Of a DNA stretch of 64,000 bases, positions 17,883 to 28,200 are shown piece by piece. The position numbers were made by a program, and so were the translations under genes. Within the stretch, counting starts at the first letter, position 1, and the number at the start of each line of letters is the position of its first letter. This DNA is from Alphaproteobacteria bacterium (GTDB lineage: Bacteria; Planctomycetota; Phycisphaerae; UBA1845): assembly GCA_028285105.1 (NCBI GenBank), contig JANQQE010000015.1, forward strand, positions 62,001 to 126,000. Direction: 5' to 3'. The notes below the pieces were generated by a model that saw only the letters and a list, made by a program, of their open reading frames with translations, searched no databases and was not told where the DNA came from.

Positions 17883-18638
17883 CTACTTTTGGACGATTTT
17901 GGCCAACCGCGATTCTAATTCGGGGAACATTTTGCCTGCTTCGCGCGGAATTACGAGGTCTGCGGAAGCTGAGAATGCAGTTGCATTGGGATTGATTTCG
18001 GCAACAAACGCCCCATTCCGCTTGGCGAAATCGGCGAGTGAGGCGGCTGGATAGACCTGACTGCTTGTGCCCACGACCAGCACAACTTCCGCAAGCGATG
18101 CCAACTCAACAGCCCGCTCGAAAACGCCCGGAGGCAGCATTTCTCCAAACCACACAACACCAGGCCGAGAGGGTTCACCGCACTTTGGGCACATTGGCCT
18201 TGCCTCTGCGACGGATGTAGCTCGTTCCTCGTGACCACACTCGGTGCAACGATCAATCCAGATGTCGCCGTGGAGGCATTGAATTCGCTCACTGCCCGCT
18301 TGTTGATGCAAACCGTCGACGTTTTGGGTCACCACGTCGAACTCCGGGAAGATCTGCTCAAATCGGCCAATGACTTCATGGGCGGGATTTGGTCGGACAG
18401 CGACGAGATTCTGTCTCCTGGCTAGGTAGAATCGCCACACATGATCGGGGTCTCGTTCAAAAGCCTCCGGCGTGGCAACTTCTTCCGGGCGTGCCCCCTC
18501 CCACAAGCCCTCAGCATCGCGAAACGTGGGGACACCGCTTTCAGCAGAAACACCTGCACCGGTCAGGCAGAGAATGCGTGACGCTTTTCGTAGTTCGTTG
18601 GCGAGGCGCTCGCACATTTGTGGGAAGTTGTCATTCAT
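17883..18638 (-). CDS. cobB: NAD-dependent protein deacylase, sirtuin (CobB type)
   Basis: A 251-residue cytoplasmic sirtuin that removes acyl groups from lysines using NAD. The ATG at 18638 (MNDNFPQM) is preferred over an in-frame upstream start because sirtuins begin just before the TGAGVSAESG motif. Visible are GAG (27-29), TFR (38-40), QNVD (105-108), catalytic His123 in LHG, and two zinc pairs, Cys131/134 and Cys150/153. Tyr71 and Arg74 form the Y-x-x-R signature that in class III sirtuins such as human SIRT5 binds the carboxylate of succinyl- or malonyl-lysine, so desuccinylase activity is inferred. It is divergent from the TolC-type gene and has no acetyl-CoA synthetase or acetyltransferase neighbour. 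Confidence 0.93.
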   Translation of the reverse strand: MNDNFPQMCERLANELRKASRILCLTGAGVSAESGVPTFRDAEGLWEGARPEEVATPEAFERDPDHVWRFYLARRQNLVAVRPNPAHEVIGRFEQIFPEFDVVTQNVDGLHQQAGSERIQCLHGDIWIDRCTECGHEERATSVAEARPMCPKCGEPSRPGVVWFGEMLPPGVFERAVELASLAEVVLVVGTSSQVYPAASLADFAKRNGAFVAEINPNATAFSASADLVIPREAGKMFPELESRLAKIVQK

Positions 18639-18754
18639 GGCGGCATTGTAACAACATTCCTTGACGCTTTGCATGGGTACAAGCAACATGCATCCTGAAG
18701 GGCGCGCGATCTGACAGGGCGGTCCCTAATGTCGCAAATCGAGATGATCATTTG

Positions 18755-20464
18755 ATGAGCAATTCAGTCAGGTCGTATCGTCGATTCCAGTTTCGGATTG
18801 GTTTGATTCCTGCATTGATGGCCATGCTTTTTGTCGTTGCGGGATGCGACCAATTCTGGATTAACTCTGCAGACGACATTGCCTCGAACATCATTCGCCA
18901 TCGTCAGAAGCAAACGCTAGGTGCCAACTCCGATGCCAATATTGCTCCGGAAGACGGACAGATCGGCTCGCGCGGCGGGATGTACTCTTTCACACCAAGT
19001 CGGATCGATTCGGAAGTGCCGGATGCCTTTCGCAGGCCAGCCGTTGGAGAAGATGAAAACGACTTTGTCGGAACGAACGGTTATGGCGAAGGCGATCCGA
19101 TCCCGTTTCGTTTGCCCGATGCATTGGCGTATGCGTTTCAATACGCCTGGGATTTTCAGACCCAGAAAGAAGATTTGTATCTGGCTGCTTTGGCATTGAT
19201 GACCGAACGTCAACTCTGGACGCCGCAGTTCGTAGCCGGTATCCGCGGCGAATATGCAAACTTTGGGCAGGTCCGCAACTTCGACCATGCAATGACGGCC
19301 GTCTCTGAGTTGTCCGTCAGCCAGCGGCTTCCATTTGGCGGAGAGGTGGCTGCCCGAGTCATCAACGTGCTGATGCGAGACATCGGTCGCCACACCACCA
19401 GTGGCGAATCGGGCACCGCAATCCTCGAAGCGAATATTCCGCTGCTCAAGGGAGCCGGTCGGGTGGCGTTTGAGTCGCGTTATCAAGCTGAGCGCAATCT
19501 GGTCTATGCAGTGCGCGATTTTGAAGGGGCTCGCCGCGACTTGGTTGTCGATGTTGCGGGTGACTTTTTCGATTTGCTGGCGATTAAGACGCAGATCGAA
19601 AGCGCTCTTGCAGCCAAGGAGTCGGCAGAAGCTGAACTGCTTCGTACGCAGGCATTGGTGGATACGGGACGCCTCGTGCAGATCGAAGCCGACCGATTCG
19701 CCGTTCAGGTGCTGGACCGTAGTAATGACGTGAATAATGCCCAGGTCCGCTATGAAACGGCGCTGGATCGATTCAAAATCAGAATCGGGATGCCAACCCG
19801 CGAACTGATTGACGTAGTTGATGACGGAGTCGATCTGTTCGAACCAGGTGTGGCAGAAGATGAAGCTGTAGACACAGCGATGGAGTACCGACTCGACTTG
19901 ATCAACACGAGGGATCGGATCGACGATGCCAAACGAGCTGTCGTGATTGCTAAGAACAACTTTTTGCCGCAATTCGACATCTCGGGCCAAATCACCATGA
20001 ACACAGACTCAACCAGGAAGAATTCTCTGAGTTACAACTCGGAACGCACCCTTTGGCAGGGGTTTATGGAGTTGGAAATCCCTCTTGATCGCCGTGAAGA
20101 ACGAAACTTCTTCCGGGCATCGCTGATCGATCTCAGGCGAGGAGAACGTGCTTACGAACTGGCCCGAAGCAACGTCATTCTTGATGTCCGTAGCGCGCTT
20201 CGAAATCTTGAACTTGCGAAACAATCGATGGCAATTCAGGAACGAAACATCACCGTCAACGAGAATCGCGATGAGATGGCCGGTGACTTGCTCAAACGTG
20301 GGAGGTTAAGTTCGAGTCGTGATGCATTGGAAGCACAAAACGCGATTCAAGCTTCCAGGAACCAGTTTGCGGCGGCGGTGGCTGACTATCGACTTGCAAT
20401 ACTAACGTTACAAAGGAACTGCGGTACGTTGCGGGTGGACGATCAGGGGCATTGGATCCGATAA
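18755..20464 (+). CDS. TolC/OMF-family outer-membrane efflux lipoprotein
   Basis: A 569-residue protein with a lipoprotein signal (hydrophobic stretch ending in LFVVAGC, lipobox Cys about residue 27). Two long helical repeats (about 240-330 and 460-550) follow the OEP pattern; for example KTQIESALAAKESAEAEL and, in the second repeat, DVRSALRNLELAKQSMAIQ. Such proteins form the outer-membrane channel of tripartite exporters. The next two genes encode a periplasmic adaptor and an ABC ATPase, so together they form an export system. The start is the ATG at 18755; a TTG one codon earlier is less likely. It is divergent from the sirtuin gene, with a shared intergenic region of 116 bp. Confidence 0.88.
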   Translation: MSNSVRSYRRFQFRIGLIPALMAMLFVVAGCDQFWINSADDIASNIIRHRQKQTLGANSDANIAPEDGQIGSRGGMYSFTPSRIDSEVPDAFRRPAVGEDENDFVGTNGYGEGDPIPFRLPDALAYAFQYAWDFQTQKEDLYLAALALMTERQLWTPQFVAGIRGEYANFGQVRNFDHAMTAVSELSVSQRLPFGGEVAARVINVLMRDIGRHTTSGESGTAILEANIPLLKGAGRVAFESRYQAERNLVYAVRDFEGARRDLVVDVAGDFFDLLAIKTQIESALAAKESAEAELLRTQALVDTGRLVQIEADRFAVQVLDRSNDVNNAQVRYETALDRFKIRIGMPTRELIDVVDDGVDLFEPGVAEDEAVDTAMEYRLDLINTRDRIDDAKRAVVIAKNNFLPQFDISGQITMNTDSTRKNSLSYNSERTLWQGFMELEIPLDRREERNFFRASLIDLRRGERAYELARSNVILDVRSALRNLELAKQSMAIQERNITVNENRDEMAGDLLKRGRLSSSRDALEAQNAIQASRNQFAAAVADYRLAILTLQRNCGTLRVDDQGHWIR

Positions 20465-20630
20465 AACAGTTGGTGGTTGCGTTGGAAATTTGATTTGCAC
20501 CTACAAGTTCAGACATAAGATGCCTACAGTGCGGTTTGTAGCTTGAATCACCGCCAATTAGAATGTTGCCGTATAGAATGCTGTGGGAGCGTCGCAGAAC
20601 CACGGAATCAAATCCTTGAAAGCTTTATTC

Positions 20631-22340
20631 ATGCCCATCTCGGCTCGAAGCAACTCACAAATCGAAGAAAAACCCTGCCCTTCGACCAGTGACTTTCGAC
20701 GAAAAGCCATGGTTAACAGTGCCATGTTTTGGGTGGCTGGGGTGGCTGCAATCGGCGGGCTTGTATACGTACTAAGACCAAGTCCGACAGACCAAGCCGC
20801 CGCGGAATCGCATCAGGTGGAGCGTCGGTCGTTCTCAGTCACCCTGAACGAAAAAGGTGAACTGGACGCCAAGAATTCAACGGATGTCAAAGTCGAGGTC
20901 GAAGGCCGATCGACGATCATTTGGCTGATCGACGAAGGTTCGCAAGTCGAAGAAGGCGACCTTATCGCTCGTATCGCCAGCAACGAGATCGAAGACAAGA
21001 TCAGCGCCGAAGACATCAAGGTCAAGAACGCGAAGGCGGCGGCAGAGGCGGCCGATCAGCAGTTTGAAATCATGCTCGATCAGAATGCCAGCGATATTCG
21101 AAAAGCCCGACTTGCCCTTAAGAATGCTGAGATTGAAGAAAAGAAATACATCGAAGGCGATTCCGTCCAGACGCTTAAGGCAAAGGAAAACGCGCTCCGC
21201 ACTGCGAAGATCAGACTCGAACAAGCACAAGATGTCCTCAAGGATTCCAAGGCGCTGAACGAAAAAGGGCACCTGAGCAAACTCGACTACGAACGCGATG
21301 TGCTTTCGGAAATTGAGGCCAACGACGCGGTCGAAGCTGCCCAACTCGACCTGCGCACTTACAAGCTGTACACGATGCCCAAGGAGTTGGCGCAAAAAAC
21401 CTCTGATGTAGACGAAGCGCGCAAAGACCTCGAACGCACGATCAAAAAAGCCGAAGCCACGGAAATGAAAGATCGCGCCCAGACCGCTGCGAAACATGCT
21501 GAGTTCGCGCTCGTCCAGGAACGGTTGAACAAACTCCGCGAACAGCAGGTCAAGACGGAGCTACGAGCACCAGCAGCCGGCTTGGTTGTTTACGACACTG
21601 GCCCAAACCGATGGAACCGCCGGGAAGTCGCCGAAGGTGCAGAAGTTTTCGAGCGGCAGACCGTTGCCAAGCTTCCCGATCCGACACAGATGATCGTTAA
21701 GCTTCGCATTCATGAAGCCAAGACCAGTATGATCGCCATCGGTCAAAGCGCAAGGGTCGAAGTCGAAGGCATCCCGGATGTCGTGTTCAACGGTACAGTG
21801 ACGAAAATCGCCCCGCTCGCCGATTCGCAAAATACTTGGCTAAGCCCGGACATGAAGGAATACGCGACTGAGATCGAGTTGGAAACCACCACCCATGAGC
21901 TTAAGCCTGGCGTCACAGCCCGCGCGGATATTCTCGTTCGCGAAGTGTCCGACGTGCTGACCGTTCCAGTACAAGCCGTCTACAGTGTTGGAGAATTGCG
22001 GTTTGTCTTTGTTGGTCGCAATCAAGCCGAAGCAACACCCCAGGAGATTTCCGTTGGTTTTGCGAACGACACGTTTGTCGAAGTGCGCGGCGGACTGGAC
22101 GAAGACGACTGGGTGCTGCTTGCAGTTGACGATTCAGCGCTTGCCGAACTCCCGGAACCGCAGCAGGACAATGAAGCAGACGAAGCAAAACGATCCGGTT
22201 CTTCCAAGCAACCCCGCAAAAGCAAGAGCAACAGCCCGGGCAAGCGTAACCGCAAGAACCAAGGATCGGGCGATCTGAATGGCCGAACAGCAAAGCACTC
22301 GAACAACGCCAAGACGGTCGCGAAAAAGGACGAATCGTAA
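20631..22340 (+). CDS. HlyD/MacA-type periplasmic adaptor subunit
   Basis: A 569-residue membrane-fusion protein. One transmembrane segment (MFWVAGVAAIGGLVYVL, about residues 32-48) is followed by a biotinyl-lipoyl half (TDVKVEVEGRSTIIWLIDEG), a very long charged coiled-coil hairpin (about 120-310), the second lipoyl half (KTELRAPAAGLVVYDTG) and a beta-barrel (LTVPVQAVYSVGE). The C-terminus (about 510-569) is a low-complexity, Lys/Ser/Asn/Arg-rich tail, unusual for the family. It bridges inner-membrane transporter and outer-membrane channel. ATG at 20631 or the internal ATG at 20709 could be the start; neither has a strong ribosome-binding site, and a GTG at 20583 is less likely. The 165-bp gap before it shows nothing clear. 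Confidence 0.85.
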   Translation: MPISARSNSQIEEKPCPSTSDFRRKAMVNSAMFWVAGVAAIGGLVYVLRPSPTDQAAAESHQVERRSFSVTLNEKGELDAKNSTDVKVEVEGRSTIIWLIDEGSQVEEGDLIARIASNEIEDKISAEDIKVKNAKAAAEAADQQFEIMLDQNASDIRKARLALKNAEIEEKKYIEGDSVQTLKAKENALRTAKIRLEQAQDVLKDSKALNEKGHLSKLDYERDVLSEIEANDAVEAAQLDLRTYKLYTMPKELAQKTSDVDEARKDLERTIKKAEATEMKDRAQTAAKHAEFALVQERLNKLREQQVKTELRAPAAGLVVYDTGPNRWNRREVAEGAEVFERQTVAKLPDPTQMIVKLRIHEAKTSMIAIGQSARVEVEGIPDVVFNGTVTKIAPLADSQNTWLSPDMKEYATEIELETTTHELKPGVTARADILVREVSDVLTVPVQAVYSVGELRFVFVGRNQAEATPQEISVGFANDTFVEVRGGLDEDDWVLLAVDDSALAELPEPQQDNEADEAKRSGSSKQPRKSKSNSPGKRNRKNQGSGDLNGRTAKHSNNAKTVAKKDES

Positions 22341-22378
22341 CGGATGCCCTCGCGTGTTCCGCTTCTCCGCTGACATCG

Positions 22379-23104
22379 ATGCCAATGCAAATCGCCCAAT
22401 CAACCCAAACCGAAGTCATCGCCTCCATCCAGAATCTCGTCAAGGTTTACCGCAAGCCGGGCACTTCCGTTGAGGTTCGCGCCATCCGCTCGGTATCTCT
22501 CGATTTCGTTGAAGGCGAATCGGTGGCGATCTGCGGGGCGAGCGGTTCTGGTAAGAGTACGATGCTCAACATCCTCGGGTGCCTTGATCGGCCGACTGCC
22601 GGCGAGTACCGCCTCGACGACACCGACGTTTCCGAGTTCGACGACGACAAGCTTTCGGAAATTCGCGGCGAGCGCATCGGATTTGTATTTCAAAGTTTCA
22701 ATCTGATTCAGCAACTGACCGTGTTGGAAAATCTGGAAGTGCCCTTGTTCTATCAGGGCGTGCCGCCTCACGTGCGACGTGAGCGGGCTGAAAAACTGAT
22801 CGAACGTGTGGGCCTGGCCGAACGTGCAGATCACCGTCCCATGGAGCTTTCCGGCGGACAGCAACAACGTGCTGCGATCGCCCGCGCCCTGATCAACAAT
22901 CCGGTCATCATCCTAGCCGACGAACCGACGGGCAACCTGGATACGGCGACGGGCGATATGATTCTCGAAATTTTTGACGAACTTCGTGCTGAGGGGCGAA
23001 CGGTCATCATGGTCACGCACGAACCGGAAGTCGCTCAACGCTGCGATCGCATCGTGACAATGCGGGACGGAAAGATCATCGAAGACATTCGCACTGGCAT
23101 TTAA
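22379..23104 (+). CDS. ABC transporter ATP-binding protein, MacB/LolD type
   Basis: A 241-residue cytoplasmic ATPase with all motifs: Walker [10 protein letters not shown] (about residues 57-65), Q-loop FVFQSFNLI, signature LSGGQQQR, Walker [14 protein letters not shown] and the switch His in VTHEPE. The sequence is of the LolD/MacB/FtsE class that powers FtsX-like permeases, commonly as MacAB-TolC exporters or lipoprotein-release systems. Its partners upstream are the adaptor and TolC-like channel (38-bp gap). The expected permease does not follow: the next gene, cheY, is convergent and ends 20 bp away. Confidence 0.92.
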   Translation: MPMQIAQSTQTEVIASIQNLVKVYRKPGTSVEVRAIRSVSLDFVEGESVAICGASGSGKSTMLNILGCLDRPTAGEYRLDDTDVSEFDDDKLSEIRGERIGFVFQSFNLIQQLTVLENLEVPLFYQGVPPHVRRERAEKLIERVGLAERADHRPMELSGGQQQRAAIARALINNPVIILADEPTGNLDTATGDMILEIFDELRAEGRTVIMVTHEPEVAQRCDRIVTMRDGKIIEDIRTGI

Positions 23105-23123
23105 GTTCAAGAGATGACATTGG

Positions 23124-23498
23124 TCAGACTTCGGTGGTCTCCAAAGCACGGTTCATTGCCTTCTTGACACCATCGCGATCGAACGGTTTCACGACATAGT
23201 CAATCGCCCCGAGCTTTACAGCTTGCATCAATGAACTGCGCTGATCGATGGCAGAAATAACAAGTACCCGCGCCTTCGGATCGAAATTGCGGATATGTTC
23301 TAGGGCCTCCAATCCGCCCATCTTGGGCATCACCAGATCAAGCGTCACGAGATCAGGTTTGTGTTCTTGATAAGCGCTGACAGCCTCTTCGCCGTCGGCT
23401 GCCTCTGCAACGATCTCGCAATCCATCTCAACGAGAATCTGCTTTAGCATGTGGCGCATGAATGCGGCATCGTCAACGACGAGTACTTTGGTTGCCAC
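23124..23498 (-). CDS. cheY: Chemotaxis response regulator CheY
   Basis: A 124-residue single receiver domain. The start is the GTG at 23498 because AGGAGGT stands 6 bases before it. Conserved residues are the acidic pair Asp9/Asp10, phosphoacceptor Asp54 (VTLDLVMP) and Lys104 (VVKPF). Phosphorylated by CheA, it should act on the flagellar motor or another output; CheC/CheD downstream partners are encoded just upstream. It is the last gene of the chemotaxis operon, separated from cheD by a 105-bp gap containing a 17-bp tandem repeat. Confidence 0.93.
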   Translation of the reverse strand: MATKVLVVDDAAFMRHMLKQILVEMDCEIVAEAADGEEAVSAYQEHKPDLVTLDLVMPKMGGLEALEHIRNFDPKARVLVISAIDQRSSLMQAVKLGAIDYVVKPFDRDGVKKAMNRALETTEV

Positions 23499-23509
23499 GA
23501 CTAGACCTC

Positions 23510-23577
23510 CTATCAACGGTCTTTGGCTATCAACGGTCTTTGGCTATCAACGGTCTTTGGCTATCGACAGTCTTTGA
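23510..23577. repeat. Four tandem 17-bp repeats between cheD and cheY
   Basis: Three identical copies of CTATCAACGGTCTTTGG are followed by a fourth with changes (CTATCGACAGTCTTTGA). Read on the coding strand, the array lies between the cheD stop and the cheY ribosome-binding site, and the first copy directly abuts that site. It is too short and regular to be CRISPR, and probably a slippage array that could alter cheY expression. Confidence 0.9.
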
Positions 23578-23603
23578 ATTTGGACTTCTTTTGACACTCG
23601 GGC

Positions 23604-24071
23604 TTAGAGAACGGTTGGCTCTTGACCAATGATCTGAACTTCCACGTCACCGGTTTCCGGGTTCAGAGACATTCGTCGACCTTTGTTGCCACCGACTTCG
23701 CTTGCCACCAATTTGATGCTGTGTTTTTTTAATCTTTCTTTGACGGCAACGACATTTCGAGAACCGATGCCCGAATCCGCTCCGTCCCCGAACATCGCCG
23801 CCCCACCAGCAATCTTTGCTTTCAATCGATCGCGCCTTGCACCAGCGTGAATCACACTGTCCAATAGAGCATCGACACCCGTATCTGCGAATTTTCCGGG
23901 TGAATCTGTCGGACCGGTCGCTGAAGGAAGCATGATGTGTGCCATGCCGCCAACACCAGCATCGACATCGACGACAGCGATACCGATGCAGGAACCCAGA
24001 ACAGTTCGAATCTGATCAGGCCGCTTGATCGCATTGATTCCTGCGATACCCAATTTGTGCGTAATGCTCAT
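23604..24071 (-). CDS. cheD: Chemotaxis protein CheD, receptor glutamine deamidase
   Basis: A 155-residue protein that deamidates glutamines on chemoreceptors and binds CheC. The ATG at 24071 (MSITHKLG), 5 bp after the CheC-like stop, is chosen; the longer frame upstream overlaps the CheC-like gene and has no similarity to CheD. The catalytic pair is seen as Cys28 in LGSCIGIAVVD and His45 in GGMAHIMLP. The length fits the family (about 155-165). It belongs to the leftward che operon. Confidence 0.92.
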   Translation of the reverse strand: MSITHKLGIAGINAIKRPDQIRTVLGSCIGIAVVDVDAGVGGMAHIMLPSATGPTDSPGKFADTGVDALLDSVIHAGARRDRLKAKIAGGAAMFGDGADSGIGSRNVVAVKERLKKHSIKLVASEVGGNKGRRMSLNPETGDVEVQIIGQEPTVL

Positions 24072-24076
24072 TGCGC

Positions 24077-25276
24077 TTACCCGCACATCTTTCGAATTTG
24101 ATCCATTGCTTGCGGCGACGGAACCAAAAGGAATATCCAATCCAACCAATGCCCATCCATTAGAAAGTCTGTTCGCGTAAACAACACCGTGTCGCTGACT
24201 TGAGCCTGCTCCAGAAGAATCGGCGCAACCACGGCCGCCGCCAGATCGAACTGATACTGCGGCGATTGAGGAACCGCTGACACGCCAAGCCATGAACACA
24301 AGCTGTTGACATAGGCGCTGCTGACGATGTTCGCCGTTTCCTGCAAACACGAACGTCCAGCGTCATCGAGTCTTTTTGTCGTTCCCAGTTCCTGCCCCAT
24401 CAATAGGTCGATTAGCGACAAGGCAACGGGTTCTGGGAATCCCAATAGAGATTCGGCTTGAAAGTCACCGGTCACGTTCATGCGGAGTGCGGCGACTGGC
24501 TCCTCGGGATGACCCAACATCGATTCCAATTCGTCGAGGGGAACATCGACGAAACCATCGGTCCGCAGTCGAACGCTCGATCCAAACCACTTCGACAAGG
24601 CTTGCGAGGCGTTCATCGCGCCGCTGGCTGCGACGCTGTTGATAACGCTTTCGAACCGCTCAAATTGATCATCTTCGCAGCGTTTTTTGATGAGTTGGCT
24701 CGAATCGGGCGAAGGTAGGAGATACAAACCCCACTCCAACCAGAGCTTGTCCATCAGGAAGTCGGATCGGGCGAGGAGTATCTCGTCGCTGACCGATGCC
24801 TGTTTGACAAGAATCGGTTCGACCGTTGCACAAACCATGTCGTGCAAGACCATCGGTGGGCCGGGCGCGGCTGCAACGCCCAGCCAATCGACGAGACCGT
24901 TCATCATCGCACTACCGACAATGTTGCCCGTTTCCTGAATACACGAAAGCTCCATATCGCCTACAGACGTTGTTGTTCCGGACGGCTGCTGCATTAAGAG
25001 ATCGCAAAGCGTCTTCGCAACTTCTTCAGGCATGGTCAACAGAATATCACCGGTAATTTCGCCTTCGATGGGCATACAAACCGCAACGACGATGCGCTCC
25101 GGATCGCCTATTGCTGCATTAAGCGAATCAAACGGAACCGATTCAAAGCCATCGCTTGTAACGCGTACACCCCGACCAAACCACTTGGTCAAAGCTGATG
25201 AGGCTTCTGCCGCACCATGAACGGCAACTTTGCCAAGTGCGTTGAGGACAGGTGCTTCAGCCGCGATTGACATCAT
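24077..25276 (-). CDS. cheC: Tandem-duplicated CheC-like phosphatase
   Basis: A 399-residue protein made of two similar halves of about 200 residues (about 5-200 and 210-399). Both start with a TKWFG/SKWFG helix region and both contain an E-x-x-N phosphatase motif in CIQETGNIVGSAMMN and CLQETANIVSSAYVN. Typical CheC has two such motifs per 200 residues; here the first helix in each half (VAVHGAAEASSALTKW, VAASGAMNASQALSKW) lacks the Glu/Asn pair, so each half keeps one, giving a single-chain pair. CheC/CheX proteins dephosphorylate CheY-P, and CheC binds CheD. The start ATG overlaps the cheA stop as ATGA. An alternative label is a FliY/CheX-like adhesin-domain protein, but the cheD neighbour favours CheC. 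Confidence 0.82.
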   Translation of the reverse strand: MMSIAAEAPVLNALGKVAVHGAAEASSALTKWFGRGVRVTSDGFESVPFDSLNAAIGDPERIVVAVCMPIEGEITGDILLTMPEEVAKTLCDLLMQQPSGTTTSVGDMELSCIQETGNIVGSAMMNGLVDWLGVAAAPGPPMVLHDMVCATVEPILVKQASVSDEILLARSDFLMDKLWLEWGLYLLPSPDSSQLIKKRCEDDQFERFESVINSVAASGAMNASQALSKWFGSSVRLRTDGFVDVPLDELESMLGHPEEPVAALRMNVTGDFQAESLLGFPEPVALSLIDLLMGQELGTTKRLDDAGRSCLQETANIVSSAYVNSLCSWLGVSAVPQSPQYQFDLAAAVVAPILLEQAQVSDTVLFTRTDFLMDGHWLDWIFLLVPSPQAMDQIRKMCG

Positions 25277-28200
25277 ACGCACGCTCCCGAAGTCAAAACC
25301 TGCTGTGTGTTGGACTCATTTTCGCGGACCATTTCAAGCATCGTTGCGACATCGAGAATCAGCGACACCGTGCCATCACCCATGATTGATGCGCCGGCAA
25401 AACCGCGCACGTTCTGGAAATTTTCAGAAAGACTCTTGATGACGATGTCTTCCTGCCCCAGGAGTTGATCGACGGACAATCCGATACGGCTGCCCTCGGT
25501 TCCGATGATACAGAGTGTCATTTCGTCGGTGCCGGATGAATCGGAGCGCAGGCACTTGCCTTCGGTCGCGAATACGTTTTCAAGTTCAACGATGGGTATG
25601 ACCTGATCTCGTACTCGGACAACCCGCTGCTTCTGAACGAATTGTAATTCTTCGCTGCGAACGGTGATGATCTCGGCGACGGAGTCGATCGGTATGACGT
25701 ATATTTCGTTTCTGATCCTGACCAATAGGCCATTGATAATTGCAAGTGTTAGCGGGAGACGAATGGTGACCTTGGTTCCTTCGCCCGGTTCCGATTCGAC
25801 GTCGATGGTACCACTCAGTGCGTTGAGCTTGGTCATCACGATGTCCATGCCCATGCCACGACCGGAAAGATCTGAAACTTCCTTGGCCGTCGAAAAACCC
25901 GGCTGAAAAATCAACTGAATCAATTCCTTTGGCGTGGCTTGCTCTGCTTGCTGTGGTGTAAGCAATTCTTTTTCAATCGCCTTCGCGCGAACTGATTCAT
26001 GATCGATGCCCTTACCGTCATCGCGAACTTCGAGGCAGATCGAGTTTCCGGCATGATAGGCTTCCAGCGTTAGAGTAGCCGTTTCTTCCTTGCCGGCTGC
26101 TATTCGGTCCTCGGGCAATTCGATACCGTGGTCCACCGAATTGCGAACCATATGGGTCAACGGATCGCCCAACTCATCGATCATCCGTTTGTCCAACTCG
26201 GTGTTTTCACCGATCAACACGAGGTCAATTTTTTTGTTCTTCGCCTTGCAAAGATCGCGTACGACCCTGCGAAAACGCGTAAACAGCGGACCGACCGCCA
26301 CCATTCGCGTATCCATGATGCCTTTTTGAAGTCCATCGGAAACCAGACCGAGCGCGTGGACGGACTCTACGAATTCATGGAATTGACTGCGTGCGTCAAT
26401 CACCCGCCGGGCGATGGCTCCGAATGGTTCGAAGCTCTCCTTCAGTTGCTGAACCATCCGCGATAGTTCAGAAAAACTTGAGCGGGCGCCCGATCCTGAT
26501 TCGTGTTCGAGCGCATGTTGCAGGCGTTCCAAACCATCGCTCATTTCTTCGGATTGAAATGCTGTGCCCACGCCATCGAAGACATGTGACATTCCTGCTT
26601 GTATCTGATTCAGACGTGCGCGGCAGATGACCAACTCGCCACCCAGATTCATAAGCTGGTCAAGACGCTCGATATCGACGCGCACCGTCTCGCCCGATCG
26701 CACCGGAGCCGCTTGTTTGCTGGCGGCTGATTTTGTCGGCTGCGGTGCTGCTCGCTTGGGTGGCGCAGCGGGCGAGGCTGCAACAGCCGGAATCGGCATC
26801 TCTGTTTCACTTGCCGTTGAAGGTTCAGGCAAGGGCTTCGTTGATTCCACGACTTGCACAGCTGCCGGCTGCTCGGTTGCAACAGGGCTGCGAGGAAGTT
26901 CCACTGCATTGTCAATTGTTGATTCGATTGGTGGCGTTGCCGCAGATTCAGATACCGCATTCTCATTGTCAACCAAGTCCGTATCGCCTGGTTGGGCGGC
27001 TGTGGTCTCAAGGTTGGATGGTTCGTTGGGCGTAACGCTCGACGCACTGTTGTCTGCACCCACGACCTGCACGCTTTGAACTTCAAACTTGGCCGCCAGT
27101 TCGCGAAGTTCGCTGGCTGAAATGTCCGGTGTGACTTCGATCACAACGTGGTGAGCCGATTCATCGTCTGAGAGATTCTCGACATCGGGCGTGCAACGGT
27201 GAACCACGCCAACTTCCTTGATTCGATTGAGAATCAGAAACGCTTGTATTTCCGCATCCATCGCGTTGGCATCGAAATCCAGGATGACGCTAAGTCCATC
27301 AGACGAATCGAAATCGGAGTCATCGTTGAGAGCGCTGGATTCAACGATCGGTTCGCTCGCGCTGGATTCTTCCCCATTCCATTTTTTGTATAGATTTTCG
27401 CAAATGGCATCGTCAATGCCAACGTATTGATCACTGCGAACGCCATCGACAACTTCGCGCAGTATGTCTGCCCCTTTGAACAATGCCGACATGAGGCTGT
27501 CGTTCAGTTCGATGGCATCGCTGCGCACTTGATCGAGGACGGACTCCATTCCGTGCGTGAAGCGATAGGCGTCGTCAAGTCCGACGGCACCGCATGCCCC
27601 CTTGATATTGTGGGCCATGCGAAAGACTTCCTGAATCAGTTCGATCTCGCCACTGCCCTGCTCCATTTTCAATAGCGATTCGTTCAGGTGATCGATGGAC
27701 TCCATCGTCGATTCGATAAAAAGCGATCGCAGTTCCTCATCCGGGATCACGTTCGATGCCTCTACCACTTCACTTTGGCTGGGCGAGTCATTCGCTTTTT
27801 CCGGCGCTTCTACTTTTGGTGCAGATGCCGGCAGCTCCTGTTGTGACTGATCGTTTTCTGGTGCCATTGGTGTCGCATCTTTCTTTGCCTGGTCTGAGCC
27901 TTGCAGTTCTTTGTCGAGCATTGCCAATGTTGGAGCGATTTCGACTTCACCGATCGTGTTGTTGTTAAGTTCGTCGATCAATCGCTGAAGGCAATCAAAT
28001 ACCGAAAACAGCGTCTCAAACTTACTGGGGTCAAGAAATGCCTGCCCCATCCGAATTCGATCAAACAGCGTTTCCATCCGATGGGTGACTTCTTTGATGT
28101 TGTCAAAACCCATCGTCGCAGCCAGCCCCTTGAGACTGTGGGCCGCTCGAAACATTTCGTTCATCCACTCGATGCGCTCCGGCGTATCGAGAGCAATGGG

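Noticed and set aside
18917-19990. Minus-strand open frame of 357 residues
   Set aside because: Antisense to the TolC-like gene; no signal or domain.
23510-23577. CRISPR-like array
   Set aside because: Repeats of 17 bp are contiguous with no spacers; it is a simple tandem repeat.
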